Assembly: GCF_000526415.1 (NCBI RefSeq) | Contig: NZ_JAGA01000004.1 | Span: 1-64,000 of the forward strand | DNA from: Kallotenue papyrolyticum | GTDB lineage: Bacteria; Chloroflexota; Chloroflexia; Chloroflexales; Kallotenuaceae | Length of the DNA: 64,000 bases | Reading direction: 5' to 3' | Part shown: positions 24,543 to 33,671 of the stretch, piece after piece | How positions within the stretch are numbered: the first letter of the stretch is position 1 | Layout of the letters: every line of letters begins with the position of its first letter | Notes under the pieces: model-generated | Databases searched by the model: none | Told to the model about the DNA's origin: nothing | The model's input: only the letters and a program-made list of their open reading frames with translations | Program-made: the position numbers and the translations under genes

Positions 24543-26996
24543 ATGGCTGAACGCTATGATCCGGTGGCAACCGAACAGAAGTGGCAGCAGCGCTGGGCCG
24601 AGAGCGGCATCTACAAGTTTCATCCCATCCCCCAGGCGCCCAAGCACTACGCGCTGACGATGCTGCCCTACCCCAGCGGCAACCTGCACATCGGCCACTG
24701 GTACGCGATGAGCCCCAGCGATACGCGGGCGCGCTACATGCGCATGCGTGGCTACGACGTCTTCTTCCCGATGGGCTTCGACGCCTTCGGCCTGCCGGCG
24801 GAGAACGCGGCGATCAAGCGCAACATCCACCCGCGGCAGTGGACCTACGCCAACATCGAGCGCATGCGCCAGCAGCTCAAGGCCATGGGCATGATGATCG
24901 ACTGGGATCAGGAGGTCATCACCTGCGATCCGGAGTACTACCGCTGGAACCAGTGGTTCTTTATCCAGTTCTTCAAGCGCGGTCTGGCCTACCGCACCTA
25001 CGCGCCGGTGGATTGGTGTCCCTCGTGCAACACCACCCTGGCCCGCGAGCAGGTGGTGGGCGAGGAGCGCCGCTGTGAGCGCTGCGGCACACCGGTGATC
25101 AAAAAGGATCTGGATCAGTGGCTGTTCCGCATCACGGCCTACGCCGAGGAGTTGCTGGACTTCAGCAAGATCGAGTGGCCGGAGCGCATCATCACCATGC
25201 AGCGCAACTGGATCGGCAGATCCGAGGGCGCGAGCGTGATCTTCACCACCGAGAGCGGCGACCCGATCGAGGTCTTTACCACCCGGCCCGACACGTTGTG
25301 GGGCGCGACCTTCCTGGTGCTGGCGCCGGAACACCCCCTGGTTGACAAAGTCACCAGTGACGCGCAGCGCGCAGTGGTGGAGGCCTACAAGCAGCAGGCC
25401 GCGCGCGAGTCGGAGATCGAACGTCTGAGCACCGAGAAGGAGAAGACCGGCGTCTGGACCGGCGGGTATGCCATCAACCCGGCCACCAACCAGCGCGTGC
25501 CGATCTGGATCGCCGACTATGTGCTGATGAGCTACGGCACCGGCGCGATCATGGGCGTGCCCGGCCATGACCAGCGCGACTTCGAGTTCGCGCGCGCCTA
25601 CAACCTGCCGATCGTCGTCGTGGTCCAGCCGGAGGGCCAGACACTGGACCCCGCCACCATGAGCGAAGCCTGGCCGGGTGAGGGCACGATGGTCAACTCC
25701 GGTCCGCTGAATGGGCTGCCCGCCGGCAAGGGCGAGGGCCAGAGCGTCAAGGCAGCGATCCGGTGGCTGGAGCAGCAGGGCAAGGGCCGCGCCGCCGTCA
25801 CCTATCGCCTGCGCGACTGGCTGATCTCACGCCAGCGCTACTGGGGCACGCCGATCCCGATTATCTACTGCCCGCAGTGCGGCACGCTGCCGGTGCCGGA
25901 GGAGCAGTTGCCGGTGACGCTGCCCGATGATGTGGACTTCGTGCCCACCGGGCAGTCGCCGCTGAAGCTGCACCCGACCTGGCGCTTCACTACCTGCCCA
26001 CAGTGCGGCGGCCAGGCCGAGCGCGATACCGACACGATGGATACCTTCGTTGACTCATCGTGGTACCAGTATCGTTACCTGTCGCCGCACTACACGGAGG
26101 GACCATTCGATCCGGCGATCGGCCAGCACTGGCTGCCGGTGGATCAATACACCGGCGGCGCAGAGCATGCCGTGATGCACCTGCTCTACACGCGCTTCTG
26201 GACCAAAGTTATGCGCGATCTGGGCTTGGTGGACTTCGACGAGCCAATGGTGCGCCTGTTCAACCAGGGCATCATCCTGGGCGAAGACAACGAAAAGATG
26301 TCCAAGTCGCGCGGCAACGTGGTCGATCCCGACGATCTGGTCGCCAGATACGGCGCAGACGCGGTGCGTACCTTCCTGATGTTCATCGGGCCCTGGGATC
26401 AGGGTGGCCCGTGGAACAGCCGTGGCATGGAAGGCACGGTGCGCTTCGTCAACCGCTGCTGGAATATCGTCACCGAGCAGCCGCGCCCGAGCAGCACGCC
26501 CGGTGATGCTGAGGCGCTGCGCCGCATCACGCATCGGACCATCAAAAAGGTCGGCGATGATCTGGAGCGCTTCGCCTTCAACACAGCGATCGCCGCGCTG
26601 ATGGAGTTCGTCAACGAGCTGTACCGCGCGCGCGAAACCACGCTGTACGGCAGCGACGCCTGGCATGCGGCGATCCGCACGCTGGTGCTGTTGCTGGCGC
26701 CGTTCACGCCGCATCTGGCTGAAGAGCTGTGGGAGCGCATCGGCGAGCCGTACAGCGTGCATCAGCAGCCCTGGCCGCAGTACGATGAGACGTTGCTGGC
26801 CGAACAGCAGGTCGAGCTGGCCGTGCAGATCAACGGCAAGCTGCGCGACCGCATTACCGTCGCCGCCGATGCCAGCGAGGAGTACATCCGGCAGCTGGCC
26901 TTGAGCAGTGACAAGGTCCAGGCAGCCCTGAACGGCAAAACCGTCGCCAAAACCGTGGTTGTGCCGGGCAAGCTGGTCAACATTGTGGTGCGCTAG
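24543..26996 (+). CDS. leuS: Leucyl-tRNA synthetase
   Basis: Class I synthetase charging tRNA-Leu, cytoplasmic, 817 residues. The ATP site shows as PYPSGNLHIGHW near residue 43 and NEKMSKSRGNVV near residue 584. The CP1 editing domain is present (TTRPDTLWGATFLVLAPEHP and IMGVPGHDQRDFEFA). Two zinc-knuckle-like clusters, CPSCNTTLAREQVVGEERRCERC and CPQCGTLPVP with a later CPQC, are present. GAGGAGCGAGG precedes the ATG. The leucine T-box lies upstream of the preceding ARH-fold gene, so leuS is probably controlled through that gene. Confidence 0.96.
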   Translation: MAERYDPVATEQKWQQRWAESGIYKFHPIPQAPKHYALTMLPYPSGNLHIGHWYAMSPSDTRARYMRMRGYDVFFPMGFDAFGLPAENAAIKRNIHPRQWTYANIERMRQQLKAMGMMIDWDQEVITCDPEYYRWNQWFFIQFFKRGLAYRTYAPVDWCPSCNTTLAREQVVGEERRCERCGTPVIKKDLDQWLFRITAYAEELLDFSKIEWPERIITMQRNWIGRSEGASVIFTTESGDPIEVFTTRPDTLWGATFLVLAPEHPLVDKVTSDAQRAVVEAYKQQAARESEIERLSTEKEKTGVWTGGYAINPATNQRVPIWIADYVLMSYGTGAIMGVPGHDQRDFEFARAYNLPIVVVVQPEGQTLDPATMSEAWPGEGTMVNSGPLNGLPAGKGEGQSVKAAIRWLEQQGKGRAAVTYRLRDWLISRQRYWGTPIPIIYCPQCGTLPVPEEQLPVTLPDDVDFVPTGQSPLKLHPTWRFTTCPQCGGQAERDTDTMDTFVDSSWYQYRYLSPHYTEGPFDPAIGQHWLPVDQYTGGAEHAVMHLLYTRFWTKVMRDLGLVDFDEPMVRLFNQGIILGEDNEKMSKSRGNVVDPDDLVARYGADAVRTFLMFIGPWDQGGPWNSRGMEGTVRFVNRCWNIVTEQPRPSSTPGDAEALRRITHRTIKKVGDDLERFAFNTAIAALMEFVNELYRARETTLYGSDAWHAAIRTLVLLLAPFTPHLAEELWERIGEPYSVHQQPWPQYDETLLAEQQVELAVQINGKLRDRITVAADASEEYIRQLALSSDKVQAALNGKTVAKTVVVPGKLVNIVVR

Positions 26997-27022
26997 GCCC
27001 AGCATGGCAGGGACGCGCTGGT

Positions 27023-27052
27023 GGCAGGGGCGCAGCTTGCTGTGCCCCTGCC
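27023..27052 (+). terminator. Strong hairpin after leuS
   Basis: GGCAGGGGCGCAGC pairs with GCTGTGCCCCTGCC (14 pairs with one G-U), loop TT. It lies 27 bases after the leuS stop but lacks a T-run. Confidence 0.5.
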
Positions 27053-27090
27053 CTATGGGTGATGACCTGCACCACTATGCGACCGGGTGG

Positions 27091-27099
27091 TGGTATGCT
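27091..27099 (+). promoter_or_regulatory. Extended -10 promoter of the hydrolase gene
   Basis: TGGTATGCT lies 53 bases before the ATG at 27153. Confidence 0.45.
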
Positions 27100-27152
27100 G
27101 CACTCCTACGCAGCATGCGCCCGCACTCGGTCAACACCCTTGGAAATATACG

Positions 27153-27986
27153 ATGAAGATGACCTACCACCAACACTGTGATGGCGGCCTGGCGCCGCGT
27201 GAGCAGACGGTGCAGGCCGGCGACCTGCGCTGGCGCTACCTAGAATGGGGCACGCGTGGCCAGCCGATCGCGCTCTGGCATGGCATCACCAGCAGCGCCG
27301 AGGGCTGGTGGCGCCTGGGGCCGTTCCTGGCCAGCCTGGGCTTCCATGTCTTCGCGCCCGATCTGCCGGGCCACGGCCTGAGCGGTGATGCGCCCGACTA
27401 CCAGATCACCACCACCGCGCGCCTGCTCGACGCCTGGATGGCGGCGCTTGGCCTCGTGTCGCCGGTGGTGCTAGGCCATTCCTGGGGCGGCATGAACGCC
27501 CTGGTGCAGGCCACCCTTGCCGACGCGCAGGTGCGTCCGCGCGCCCTGGTGTTGGAAGATCCCGCAGTCGTGCTGCCCCACGATCCCGAGCGCGTCCTAC
27601 CGACCTACACCGCCGGCCTGGGCACGCCCGCGAATGAAACCTCGCGCGCGGCGCTGGCCGCCGCCAATCCACGCTGGCATACCTGCGATGCCTGGTGGAA
27701 GGCCACCGCGCTGGAACGCGCGCGCCGTGCCGCCGTGGAGGGCTTTTTTCGCCACAACGCCGGGCTGGATCTCCGTGATCGGCTGGGCGCGCTGACGCAG
27801 CCCACGCTGCTGCTGCTCGGCGATCCCGCCTATGGCGGCCTGTGGCAGGCCGCAGCCGTGGCCCAGGTGCAGGCCCTGGCGCCCGCGTTGCACGTGAGCG
27901 TGATCCCCCACAGCAGCCACAACCTGCATCGCGATGCCTGGGAGCCCTTTGCCATGGCGCTGGCCCACTTTTTGCGCACCGCCTGA
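27153..27986 (+). CDS. Alpha/beta hydrolase
   Basis: 277-residue serine hydrolase with the oxyanion HG turn (IALWHGITSSAEGWW), the PDLPGHGLS loop, the nucleophile elbow LGHSWGGMNA, a likely acid in LLLLGDPAYGG and the catalytic His in IPHSSHNLHRD. The substrate is unknown; haloalkane dehalogenase, esterase and lactonase relatives share this layout. I chose the ATG at 27153; an in-frame start at 27087 would lie on the promoter. LLM-class oxidoreductase follows after 88 bases. Confidence 0.85.
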   Translation: MKMTYHQHCDGGLAPREQTVQAGDLRWRYLEWGTRGQPIALWHGITSSAEGWWRLGPFLASLGFHVFAPDLPGHGLSGDAPDYQITTTARLLDAWMAALGLVSPVVLGHSWGGMNALVQATLADAQVRPRALVLEDPAVVLPHDPERVLPTYTAGLGTPANETSRAALAAANPRWHTCDAWWKATALERARRAAVEGFFRHNAGLDLRDRLGALTQPTLLLLGDPAYGGLWQAAAVAQVQALAPALHVSVIPHSSHNLHRDAWEPFAMALAHFLRTA

Positions 27987-28018
27987 CCCTGGCGCGCATT
28001 GGAGGTCGTCAATGCTTC

Positions 28019-28042
28019 TTTATGGTAATATTATTACATAAA
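28019..28042 (+). promoter_or_regulatory. AT-rich palindrome upstream of the LLM gene
   Basis: TTTATG-g-TAAT and ATTACATAAA form an inverted repeat with one bulged base. This 24-base stretch has almost no G or C in an otherwise GC-rich region and lies 32 bases upstream of the GTG start. A regulator operator or -10 region is possible. Confidence 0.5.
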
Positions 28043-28074
28043 GTAAGTAATGGACACGGACCTCCAGGAGCAGC

Positions 28075-29145
28075 GTGGTGGAACTAGGCATCTACACCTT
28101 TGGCGAGCGCACCATCGATCCGGAGAGCGGCACGCTGATCAGCCCGCAGGAACGGCTGCGGCGGCTGCTCGAAGAGATCGAACTGGCTGATCAGGTCGGC
28201 CTGGACGTCTTCGGCGTGGGCGAACACCATCGCCCCGATTACGTGGTCTCCGCGCCGGCGGTCGTGCTGGCCGCCGCGGCCACGCGCACGCAACGCATCC
28301 GGCTGACCAGCGCGGTCAGTTTGCTCAGCTCCGACGACCCGGTGCGCGTCTTTCAGCAATTCGCCACTCTCGACCTGATCTCCGGCGGACGGGCCGAGAT
28401 CATGGTCGGACGCGGCTCGTTCATCGAGTCGTTTCCACTCTTCGGCTACGACCTGCGCGACTACGACGCGCTGTTCGAGGAAAAGCTCGATCTGCTGCTG
28501 CGCCTGCGCGCCGAGGAGCGCGTCACCTGGCAGGGTCGTTTCCGCCCGCCGCTGGACGGGCAGGGCGTCTATCCGCGACCGCTGCAGAACCCGCTACCGG
28601 TGTGGGTAGCGGTGGGTGGCACGCCCCAATCCGCCATTCGCGCCGGGATGCTGGGCCTGCCGATGGCGCTGGGGATCATCGGCGGTCTGCCGGAGCGCTT
28701 CGTCCCCTTCGCGCACCTGCATCGTCAGGCAGCGCAGCGCGCCGGCCATCCCACGCCGCGCTTGAGCATCAACTCGCACGGCTTCATCGCCGACACTTCA
28801 CAGGAAGCCGCCGCGATTGCGTTTCCGGCCTTTAAACTGCAGATGGACCGCATTGGCCGCGAACGTGGCTGGCCGCCGCTCACCCGGGAACAGTTTGAAG
28901 CCTCCCGCGCGTTGCGCGGCGCGGACTTTGTGGGCAGCCCGCAGGAGGTGATCGAGAAGATCCTGTTCCAGCACGAGCTGTTCGGCCACGATCGCTTTCT
29001 GCTGCAACTGACGGTCGGTACGTTGCCGCACGCTCGGGTGCTGCGCGCCATCGAGCTGTTGGGCAGCGTCGTGGCACCGGCGGTCCGGCGCGAGGTCGCC
29101 CGGCGCGGCGCCGGGCATGCCTCCTCCACGCCGACCACCACCTAA
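28075..29145 (+). CDS. LLM-class (luciferase-like) flavin oxidoreductase
   Basis: 356-residue TIM-barrel flavin-dependent monooxygenase of the LuxAB-like type. It shows [44 protein letters not shown] and [20 protein letters not shown], which are typical of this family. The start is GTG at 28075 (a second GTG follows directly), with CCAGGAG upstream. It may share a function with the hydrolase upstream, but the AT-rich palindrome between them suggests separate control. The substrate is unknown. Confidence 0.87.
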   Translation: MVELGIYTFGERTIDPESGTLISPQERLRRLLEEIELADQVGLDVFGVGEHHRPDYVVSAPAVVLAAAATRTQRIRLTSAVSLLSSDDPVRVFQQFATLDLISGGRAEIMVGRGSFIESFPLFGYDLRDYDALFEEKLDLLLRLRAEERVTWQGRFRPPLDGQGVYPRPLQNPLPVWVAVGGTPQSAIRAGMLGLPMALGIIGGLPERFVPFAHLHRQAAQRAGHPTPRLSINSHGFIADTSQEAAAIAFPAFKLQMDRIGRERGWPPLTREQFEASRALRGADFVGSPQEVIEKILFQHELFGHDRFLLQLTVGTLPHARVLRAIELLGSVVAPAVRREVARRGAGHASSTPTTT

Positions 29146-29156
29146 GCACGAGCCGC

Positions 29157-29978
29157 TCAGCCGGTGCGCGCGGTTGGCTCATCATCGATCGCCGCGGTCC
29201 ACTGGCGCCGCTCCTCGACCGTCATACCGCCGCCGGGGATCAGCCGGCCATCCTGATAGCCCCACTGCTCGACATCGATCAGGAACTGCGCGCGCGAAAG
29301 GAGTGTGCCCTGACACAGGCGCACCGAGGGCGGCGCGATGCGCAGCTCCTGTTGTAGGCGATCCAGCAACGTCTGCATCACCCAGGTCGGAAGAGCGTCA
29401 CGCTCGCCGGGATAGATGAAGCCGAAGAGGATCAGGTGGCTCAACAACACGCGCCAGTGGACGCCGAAGCGCCGTAGCAGGCGCTGCCAGTCCAAGCTTG
29501 CGGCGCGGGCCAGCAACAGATGGGCGACATCCGCGCCATCGTAGCGCTCGCGCTCCATGATCATCGCTTTGGTCCAGATCATCTCCTCAGCCGGATTGAG
29601 CAGACAAGGAATACCCAGCACCTCATCCGCTACGGCGTGGGCAAACCATTCGTCATCGACGGTCGAGGCGGCATTACCCGAACTGAAGATCAGGTCGATA
29701 AAATCATCGCCGCAGTGGGCCTTGCCCAGCCAGTGCGGAAAGGTCAGTTCGACGCGGCAGCCCTGCGCCGCCAACAGGTCGGCGACGCGCTCGTAGTCGG
29801 TCGGACGCAGAAAGATGTCGAGATCTTTGGTATCGCGCGCGATCCCGGTATAGCGCTCGAAGGCATAGGCACCGCCCACCAGATACGGCACCTGTGCCGC
29901 GTTGAGCGCCCGCAGCATCTGACAGTAAAAGGCGCGCGTCTCCGGCGACAGTAGCCGATCGTGCTCTGCATGGCTCAT
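29157..29978 (-). CDS. Nucleotidyltransferase-fold protein
   Basis: 273-residue protein with a minimal nucleotidyltransferase fold. VPYLVGGAYAFERYTGIARDTKDLDIFLRP (about 30-60) gives the GG motif and the DxD metal pair, and FIDLIFSSG supplies the third strand. This resembles DUF6036/AbiEii-like predicted nucleotidyltransferases. ATG at 29978 follows AAAGGAGG. It is convergent with the LLM gene and no antitoxin-like partner is adjacent, so a toxin role is not supported. Confidence 0.7.
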   Translation of the reverse strand: MSHAEHDRLLSPETRAFYCQMLRALNAAQVPYLVGGAYAFERYTGIARDTKDLDIFLRPTDYERVADLLAAQGCRVELTFPHWLGKAHCGDDFIDLIFSSGNAASTVDDEWFAHAVADEVLGIPCLLNPAEEMIWTKAMIMERERYDGADVAHLLLARAASLDWQRLLRRFGVHWRVLLSHLILFGFIYPGERDALPTWVMQTLLDRLQQELRIAPPSVRLCQGTLLSRAQFLIDVEQWGYQDGRLIPGGGMTVEERRQWTAAIDDEPTARTG

Positions 29979-30080
29979 GCCCAGCCGCCTCCTTTGGCGG
30001 TAATCCACTGCTCGTGATGATGGTGCATTGGCCACGGGGGTGGCAAAAGCTGTGCCACAGAGGTACGCATCTTGCGCACA

Positions 30081-30101
30081 CGGAACGCGTCAAGCGTTCC
30101 G
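30081..30101 (+). promoter_or_regulatory. Perfect hairpin just before a ribosome site
   Basis: CGGAACGC-GTCAA-GCGTTCCG, an 8-bp stem, ends directly at the GAGGAGGTGA ribosome site of the next gene. It could act as an operator or an mRNA structure. Confidence 0.45.
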
Positions 30102-30112
30102 AGGAGGTGAGC

Positions 30113-30913
30113 ATGGCGCTCGAGCGAGCGGTCGTTCGGCTGGCCGCGCTGGCCGATCTGCACTACAGCAAGACATCTGCCGGCAGCCTACAACCACTCT
30201 TCGCGCAGATTGCCGAGCGCGCCGATGCGCTGCTGATCTGCGGCGATCTGACCGACTACGGCCTGCCGGAAGAGGCCGAACTACTGGCCAGGGATCTCAG
30301 CGTCGCCAAGCTGCCGATCGTCGCCGTGCTCGGCAACCACGACTATGAGTCGGGCCGGGCGGACGACGTCAAACAGATCCTGATGGATGCCGGCGTGACC
30401 ATCCTGGACGGCGACTCATGCGAGATCCACGGCATCGGTTTTGCCGGCGTGAAGGGTTTCTGCGGCGGCTTCGGCAGCGGTACCCTCGGCTTTTGGGGCG
30501 AGCCCGCGATCAAACAGTTCGTGCAGGAGGCCCTGAACGAGGCGCTCAAACTAGAGACGGCGCTGGCGCGCCTGCGCACCGAGCAGCGGATCGCGGTGCT
30601 GCACTACGCGCCGATCCAGGCCACCGTCGAGGGCGAGCCGCCGGCGATCTACCCCTGGTTGGGCACCAGCCGGCTGGAAGAGCCCTTTAATCGCTACCCG
30701 GTCAATGCCATCTTCCATGGCCATGCCCACGGTGGCAGCGTCGAAGGACGGACCGCCGGCGGTATTCCGGTGTACAACGTCTCGCTCGCACTGCTACAAC
30801 GCGCCTATCCCGATCTGCCGCCGTTTCGGCTCTTTGACATCCCGGTTGGGGAGCGCCCCGCAGCCGCCGCATCACCACCATTGCCCGGTATGCATCCTGC
30901 TAGGGAAACCTAG
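30113..30913 (+). CDS. Calcineurin-like metallophosphoesterase
   Basis: 266-residue phosphoesterase with the full ligand set: LADLHYSKTS (about 13), ICGDLTDYG, VLGNHDYESG, LHYAPIQ and FHGHAHGGS. Two-metal phosphodiesterases or phosphatases of this type have varied substrates. GAGGAGG lies just before the ATG. The small hypothetical gene at 30950 follows after 36 bases and is probably co-transcribed. It is distinct from the phosphoesterases at 22255 and 53129. Confidence 0.88.
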   Translation: MALERAVVRLAALADLHYSKTSAGSLQPLFAQIAERADALLICGDLTDYGLPEEAELLARDLSVAKLPIVAVLGNHDYESGRADDVKQILMDAGVTILDGDSCEIHGIGFAGVKGFCGGFGSGTLGFWGEPAIKQFVQEALNEALKLETALARLRTEQRIAVLHYAPIQATVEGEPPAIYPWLGTSRLEEPFNRYPVNAIFHGHAHGGSVEGRTAGGIPVYNVSLALLQRAYPDLPPFRLFDIPVGERPAAAASPPLPGMHPARET

Positions 30914-30949
30914 ACAGGCTTGCACTGCGCAAGCGGGAGAGAGGTGAAG

Positions 30950-31354
30950 ATGACTGAGGCCAACCTTCCCAAGCAGACCCAACCCAAAGATCGCGCGCCG
31001 GACGAGTTCGATCAGGACCTGCACGCCAATCGCAACGAAGGCATTAACCACGCGCAACGCGGCGCCAATCCGGAGACGCGCGCGCCCAACGCCGCGACGA
31101 TCACCGCAATCCATCGTCTGCTGCCCCACCTGTCCGACGATGAACTGCGGCGGCTGGTGGTGCTGCAGGAGGGCGATCGCTTGGAACAGGGCGCGACCTA
31201 CTTTGATCTGCGCCATGCCGATCGGGGCGAGTTTACTGCCGATAAGCCCGAGCAGGTCGGGCCGCCCAATCTCAACCTGATCATCCCCAAACAGCAGACC
31301 GACTACGAGCTCTGGAATAAGCTGCGCGGCAGTACCGATCCAGCGCGGCGCTAG
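30950..31354 (+). CDS. Hypothetical hydrophilic protein
   Basis: 134 residues with no recognised family. The N-terminal third is charged and looks disordered (LPKQTQPKDRAPDEFDQDLHANRNEG), followed by a helix-rich part (ITAIHRLLPHLSDDELRRLVVLQEGDRLEQGATYFDL). No signal peptide or membrane segment is seen. GAGAGAGGTGA precedes the ATG. The position 36 bases after the phosphoesterase suggests one transcript. Confidence 0.7.
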   Translation: MTEANLPKQTQPKDRAPDEFDQDLHANRNEGINHAQRGANPETRAPNAATITAIHRLLPHLSDDELRRLVVLQEGDRLEQGATYFDLRHADRGEFTADKPEQVGPPNLNLIIPKQQTDYELWNKLRGSTDPARR

Positions 31355-31372
31355 CCAAGCGATGCCGTCTAC

Positions 31373-31401
31373 GGCGCGGGAGCCAGGTCCGTTCCCGCGC
31401 C
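31373..31401. terminator. Hairpin between convergent genes
   Basis: GGCGCGGGA and TCCCGCGCC form a perfect 9-bp stem with an 11-base loop between two converging stops. There is no T-run in either direction. Confidence 0.45.
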
Positions 31402-31411
31402 CCTGCGTGGC

Positions 31412-33178
31412 CTAATCCATACCCGCATCCAGCAGTTGGCTGAGCGGTCCCGCCGGCGGCAAGTCGGCCTCGGTCACCGCGGCGGAGGTGACCCACTTCT
31501 CGTAGAACGGCGTCATGTCGCGACCGGCCACCGCGTTCAGCGTCTGGAGCCAGGTATCGGCCGTAGCGCGTCCAAAGCGGTGCCGCTCCGCGTAGCGCTG
31601 CAGAAAGGCAAAAAAAGTCTCATCGCCCAGCTCGCGGCGCAGCACGTCATACATCAAAGCGCCCTTGCCATAGACGATCGCGCTATACTCCTCCGCGCTG
31701 TAGGCATCCACAGGCAAGTTCAGCGGACGGTCGGCGGGCAAGGACTGGTAGGGGACGCGAATGAACAGATCGCGTGCGACCAGACCGGCCTCCTCGCCCA
31801 GCGTTTCGTCCACGTAGAAGGCCGACGACCAGTTCGTCAGCGACTCGTCCAGCCAGGGCTCGCGATAGGGATCGCTACCGACCACGCTGAACCACCACTG
31901 GTGCGCCACTTCGTGCGCCGTGGTGAAGGCCAACGCATTGGCACCGGCGATACCGGGCACCAGTCCTCCGATATCGTCCAGCGGATTGGATGCTTCGCTC
32001 GGATAGAGGTCACTGCCGATCATCACCAGGCCGGTAGCTTCCATGCCCGCCGCGCCACCGCCCAAATCGACCTCGACCACATCCAGCTCGTTGTAGGGGT
32101 AGGGCCCGAAGCGTTGGCTGAAGAGCTGGAGCGACTGCACGGCGGCATCCAGCGCCGCCTGCCCACCGGCGGTGTGTCCGGGCCGGTAGTAGGAATTGAC
32201 GGTGAGATCGCCGCTGCGCTGGGTCACCTGCGCCAGCTGCTCGCCGGCCACCACCGCAAAGGCGCGTGCCAGCGGCGCTACAAAGGTGTGCAGCGTCGTC
32301 TCGCCCTGCTCCTGACTATCGGCCAGCGTGCCGGTAGCCACCACCACATAGCTGCGGGGCACCGCCAGCGTGACCCAAAAGGTTGCCACATCGCTGTTGG
32401 TGGCGTCGCCCTGCGCCACCGGCGGATTGAGCAGCCAACCACCCTGTTCAAAGGCGGCCAGTTCGGGATGCCAGTGGTACAGCGCGAAGGTACCGTTCTC
32501 GGAGACGCCAAAAATGCCATAGCCGGTATCGGCGTCGGGCACGCTGGTGCGGAAGCGCAGGTCGATGCGTACCTGCTCGCCGGGCGCCAAACGACGCGGC
32601 AGCCCCACGCGCAGCGCGGTGTCCTGTAGCTCCAGCATGGTATCCGCCGGTGCGCCGTCCACGCGCACCTCCTCCACGAGCGTGCCACCCTGCTCGAAGT
32701 AGGCAGCGTTGGCGAAGAGGCGCAGGTAGATCGCGTCCAGCGTGACGTTGTCACTGTTGGTATAAGTGATCGTCTGCGTGCCGCTGATCGTGCCTGTAGC
32801 CGGATCCAGTTGTGCATTGATGCGCACCTGTGGAGCGTTGGGGTAGGCCGCCAAGAGATCACGGCTACCGGGCTGCAACGCCAGCGCCGCGTCCGGCGTC
32901 GGCACCGGCGTGGCGCTGCTGATGAGCGTCGCTGTCGGTGTAGGGGTCGCTGTCGCCTGCGGAGCGGCCGGCGCGGTGGCTGACGGCCTTGCCGGCGTGG
33001 CCTGCCCGGCAGTTATGGCGGTCGCCGACATGGCCTGCCCAGCGGGCGTAGTCGTCATCGGCAGACGTACCACCACCTGGGCCATACTATACCAGGCGGC
33101 CAGCCCACCGAGCACACAGGCGAGCACAACGATCGCGCCGATGAGCAACCAACGAACAACTCCAGATCGACGGTTCAT
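31412..33178 (-). CDS. M1 family metallopeptidase, membrane-anchored
   Basis: 588-residue aminopeptidase-like protein. An N-terminal membrane segment (about 9-29, VRWLLIGAIVVLACVLGGLAAW) is followed by a Thr/Pro/Ala-rich linker (to about 95) and then the M1 domain. It carries GAAGMEATGLVMIG, a variant of GAMEN, and the zinc site TTAHEVAHQWW with the distal ligand in EPWLDESLTNWSS. The peptidase domain would face outside. A CCCCC/GGGGG inverted repeat overlaps its ribosome site. Confidence 0.9.
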   Translation of the reverse strand: MNRRSGVVRWLLIGAIVVLACVLGGLAAWYSMAQVVVRLPMTTTPAGQAMSATAITAGQATPARPSATAPAAPQATATPTPTATLISSATPVPTPDAALALQPGSRDLLAAYPNAPQVRINAQLDPATGTISGTQTITYTNSDNVTLDAIYLRLFANAAYFEQGGTLVEEVRVDGAPADTMLELQDTALRVGLPRRLAPGEQVRIDLRFRTSVPDADTGYGIFGVSENGTFALYHWHPELAAFEQGGWLLNPPVAQGDATNSDVATFWVTLAVPRSYVVVATGTLADSQEQGETTLHTFVAPLARAFAVVAGEQLAQVTQRSGDLTVNSYYRPGHTAGGQAALDAAVQSLQLFSQRFGPYPYNELDVVEVDLGGGAAGMEATGLVMIGSDLYPSEASNPLDDIGGLVPGIAGANALAFTTAHEVAHQWWFSVVGSDPYREPWLDESLTNWSSAFYVDETLGEEAGLVARDLFIRVPYQSLPADRPLNLPVDAYSAEEYSAIVYGKGALMYDVLRRELGDETFFAFLQRYAERHRFGRATADTWLQTLNAVAGRDMTPFYEKWVTSAAVTEADLPPAGPLSQLLDAGMD

Positions 33179-33506
33179 GACACCCCCTTGGGGGGAGAAA
33201 AGCGCCGCGCAGGCGCGACACAGCCGCGCGGCTCAGGACTCAGACTGATGACACCGAACGATCGATCCACCACTCCGCGTGCCGAAGCGTTCAATCCGTC
33301 CGCGCGACATCCGGAACCTAGGCCGCCCAGCTTCCCGCCCTGGACTGCCAGGTAGGCATCGGCGGGCGACCAGACCGGGGCTAATGAGACTCCCCTTCGC
33401 GTTCACCTCCGATAATGGGCTGCATGCCATGCGCTGCACGCCCTAGCACGAGGTGACACGTGCCCGCCTACGCCTGCCTCTGCTCCGGCCGGCGCAGCAC
33501 AGCCGT

Positions 33507-33538
33507 GTACGGTGCAGCGGGCGCCCGCTGCACTGTGC
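33507..33538. other. Perfect 22-bp palindrome in a gene-free gap
   Basis: The gap 33179-33671 holds no supported gene. At 33512-33533 it contains a perfect 22-bp palindrome whose half is GTGCAGCGGGC. As RNA it extends through G-U pairs to a 16-bp stem (33507-33538). It is on neither gene's immediate doorstep. Confidence 0.55.
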
Positions 33539-33630
33539 CTACCACAACCGCGATCGCCGGCAGCATTGCCAGGCAGGTCAGTACGCTGGCACAGGTTGTG
33601 ATCATGCAGGCGCGGCTCGACACGCTCCTG

Positions 33631-33639
33631 TGGTATGAT
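33631..33639 (+). promoter_or_regulatory. Extended -10 promoter of the Clp-N/MoaC gene
   Basis: TGGTATGAT lies 32 bases before the ATG at 33672; identical boxes are at 44710 and 49704. Confidence 0.5.
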
Positions 33640-33671
33640 CGACCCCAAGGCTAGAATAAGGGCATTGTACA

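Noticed and set aside
29157-29978. Nucleotidyltransferase as an AbiE-type toxin
   Set aside because: No antitoxin-like gene on either side; neighbours are convergent or divergent metabolic genes.
33453-33638. Short plus-strand frames in the gap before the Clp-N-MoaC gene
   Set aside because: No ribosome site, poor composition and they overlap the palindrome.
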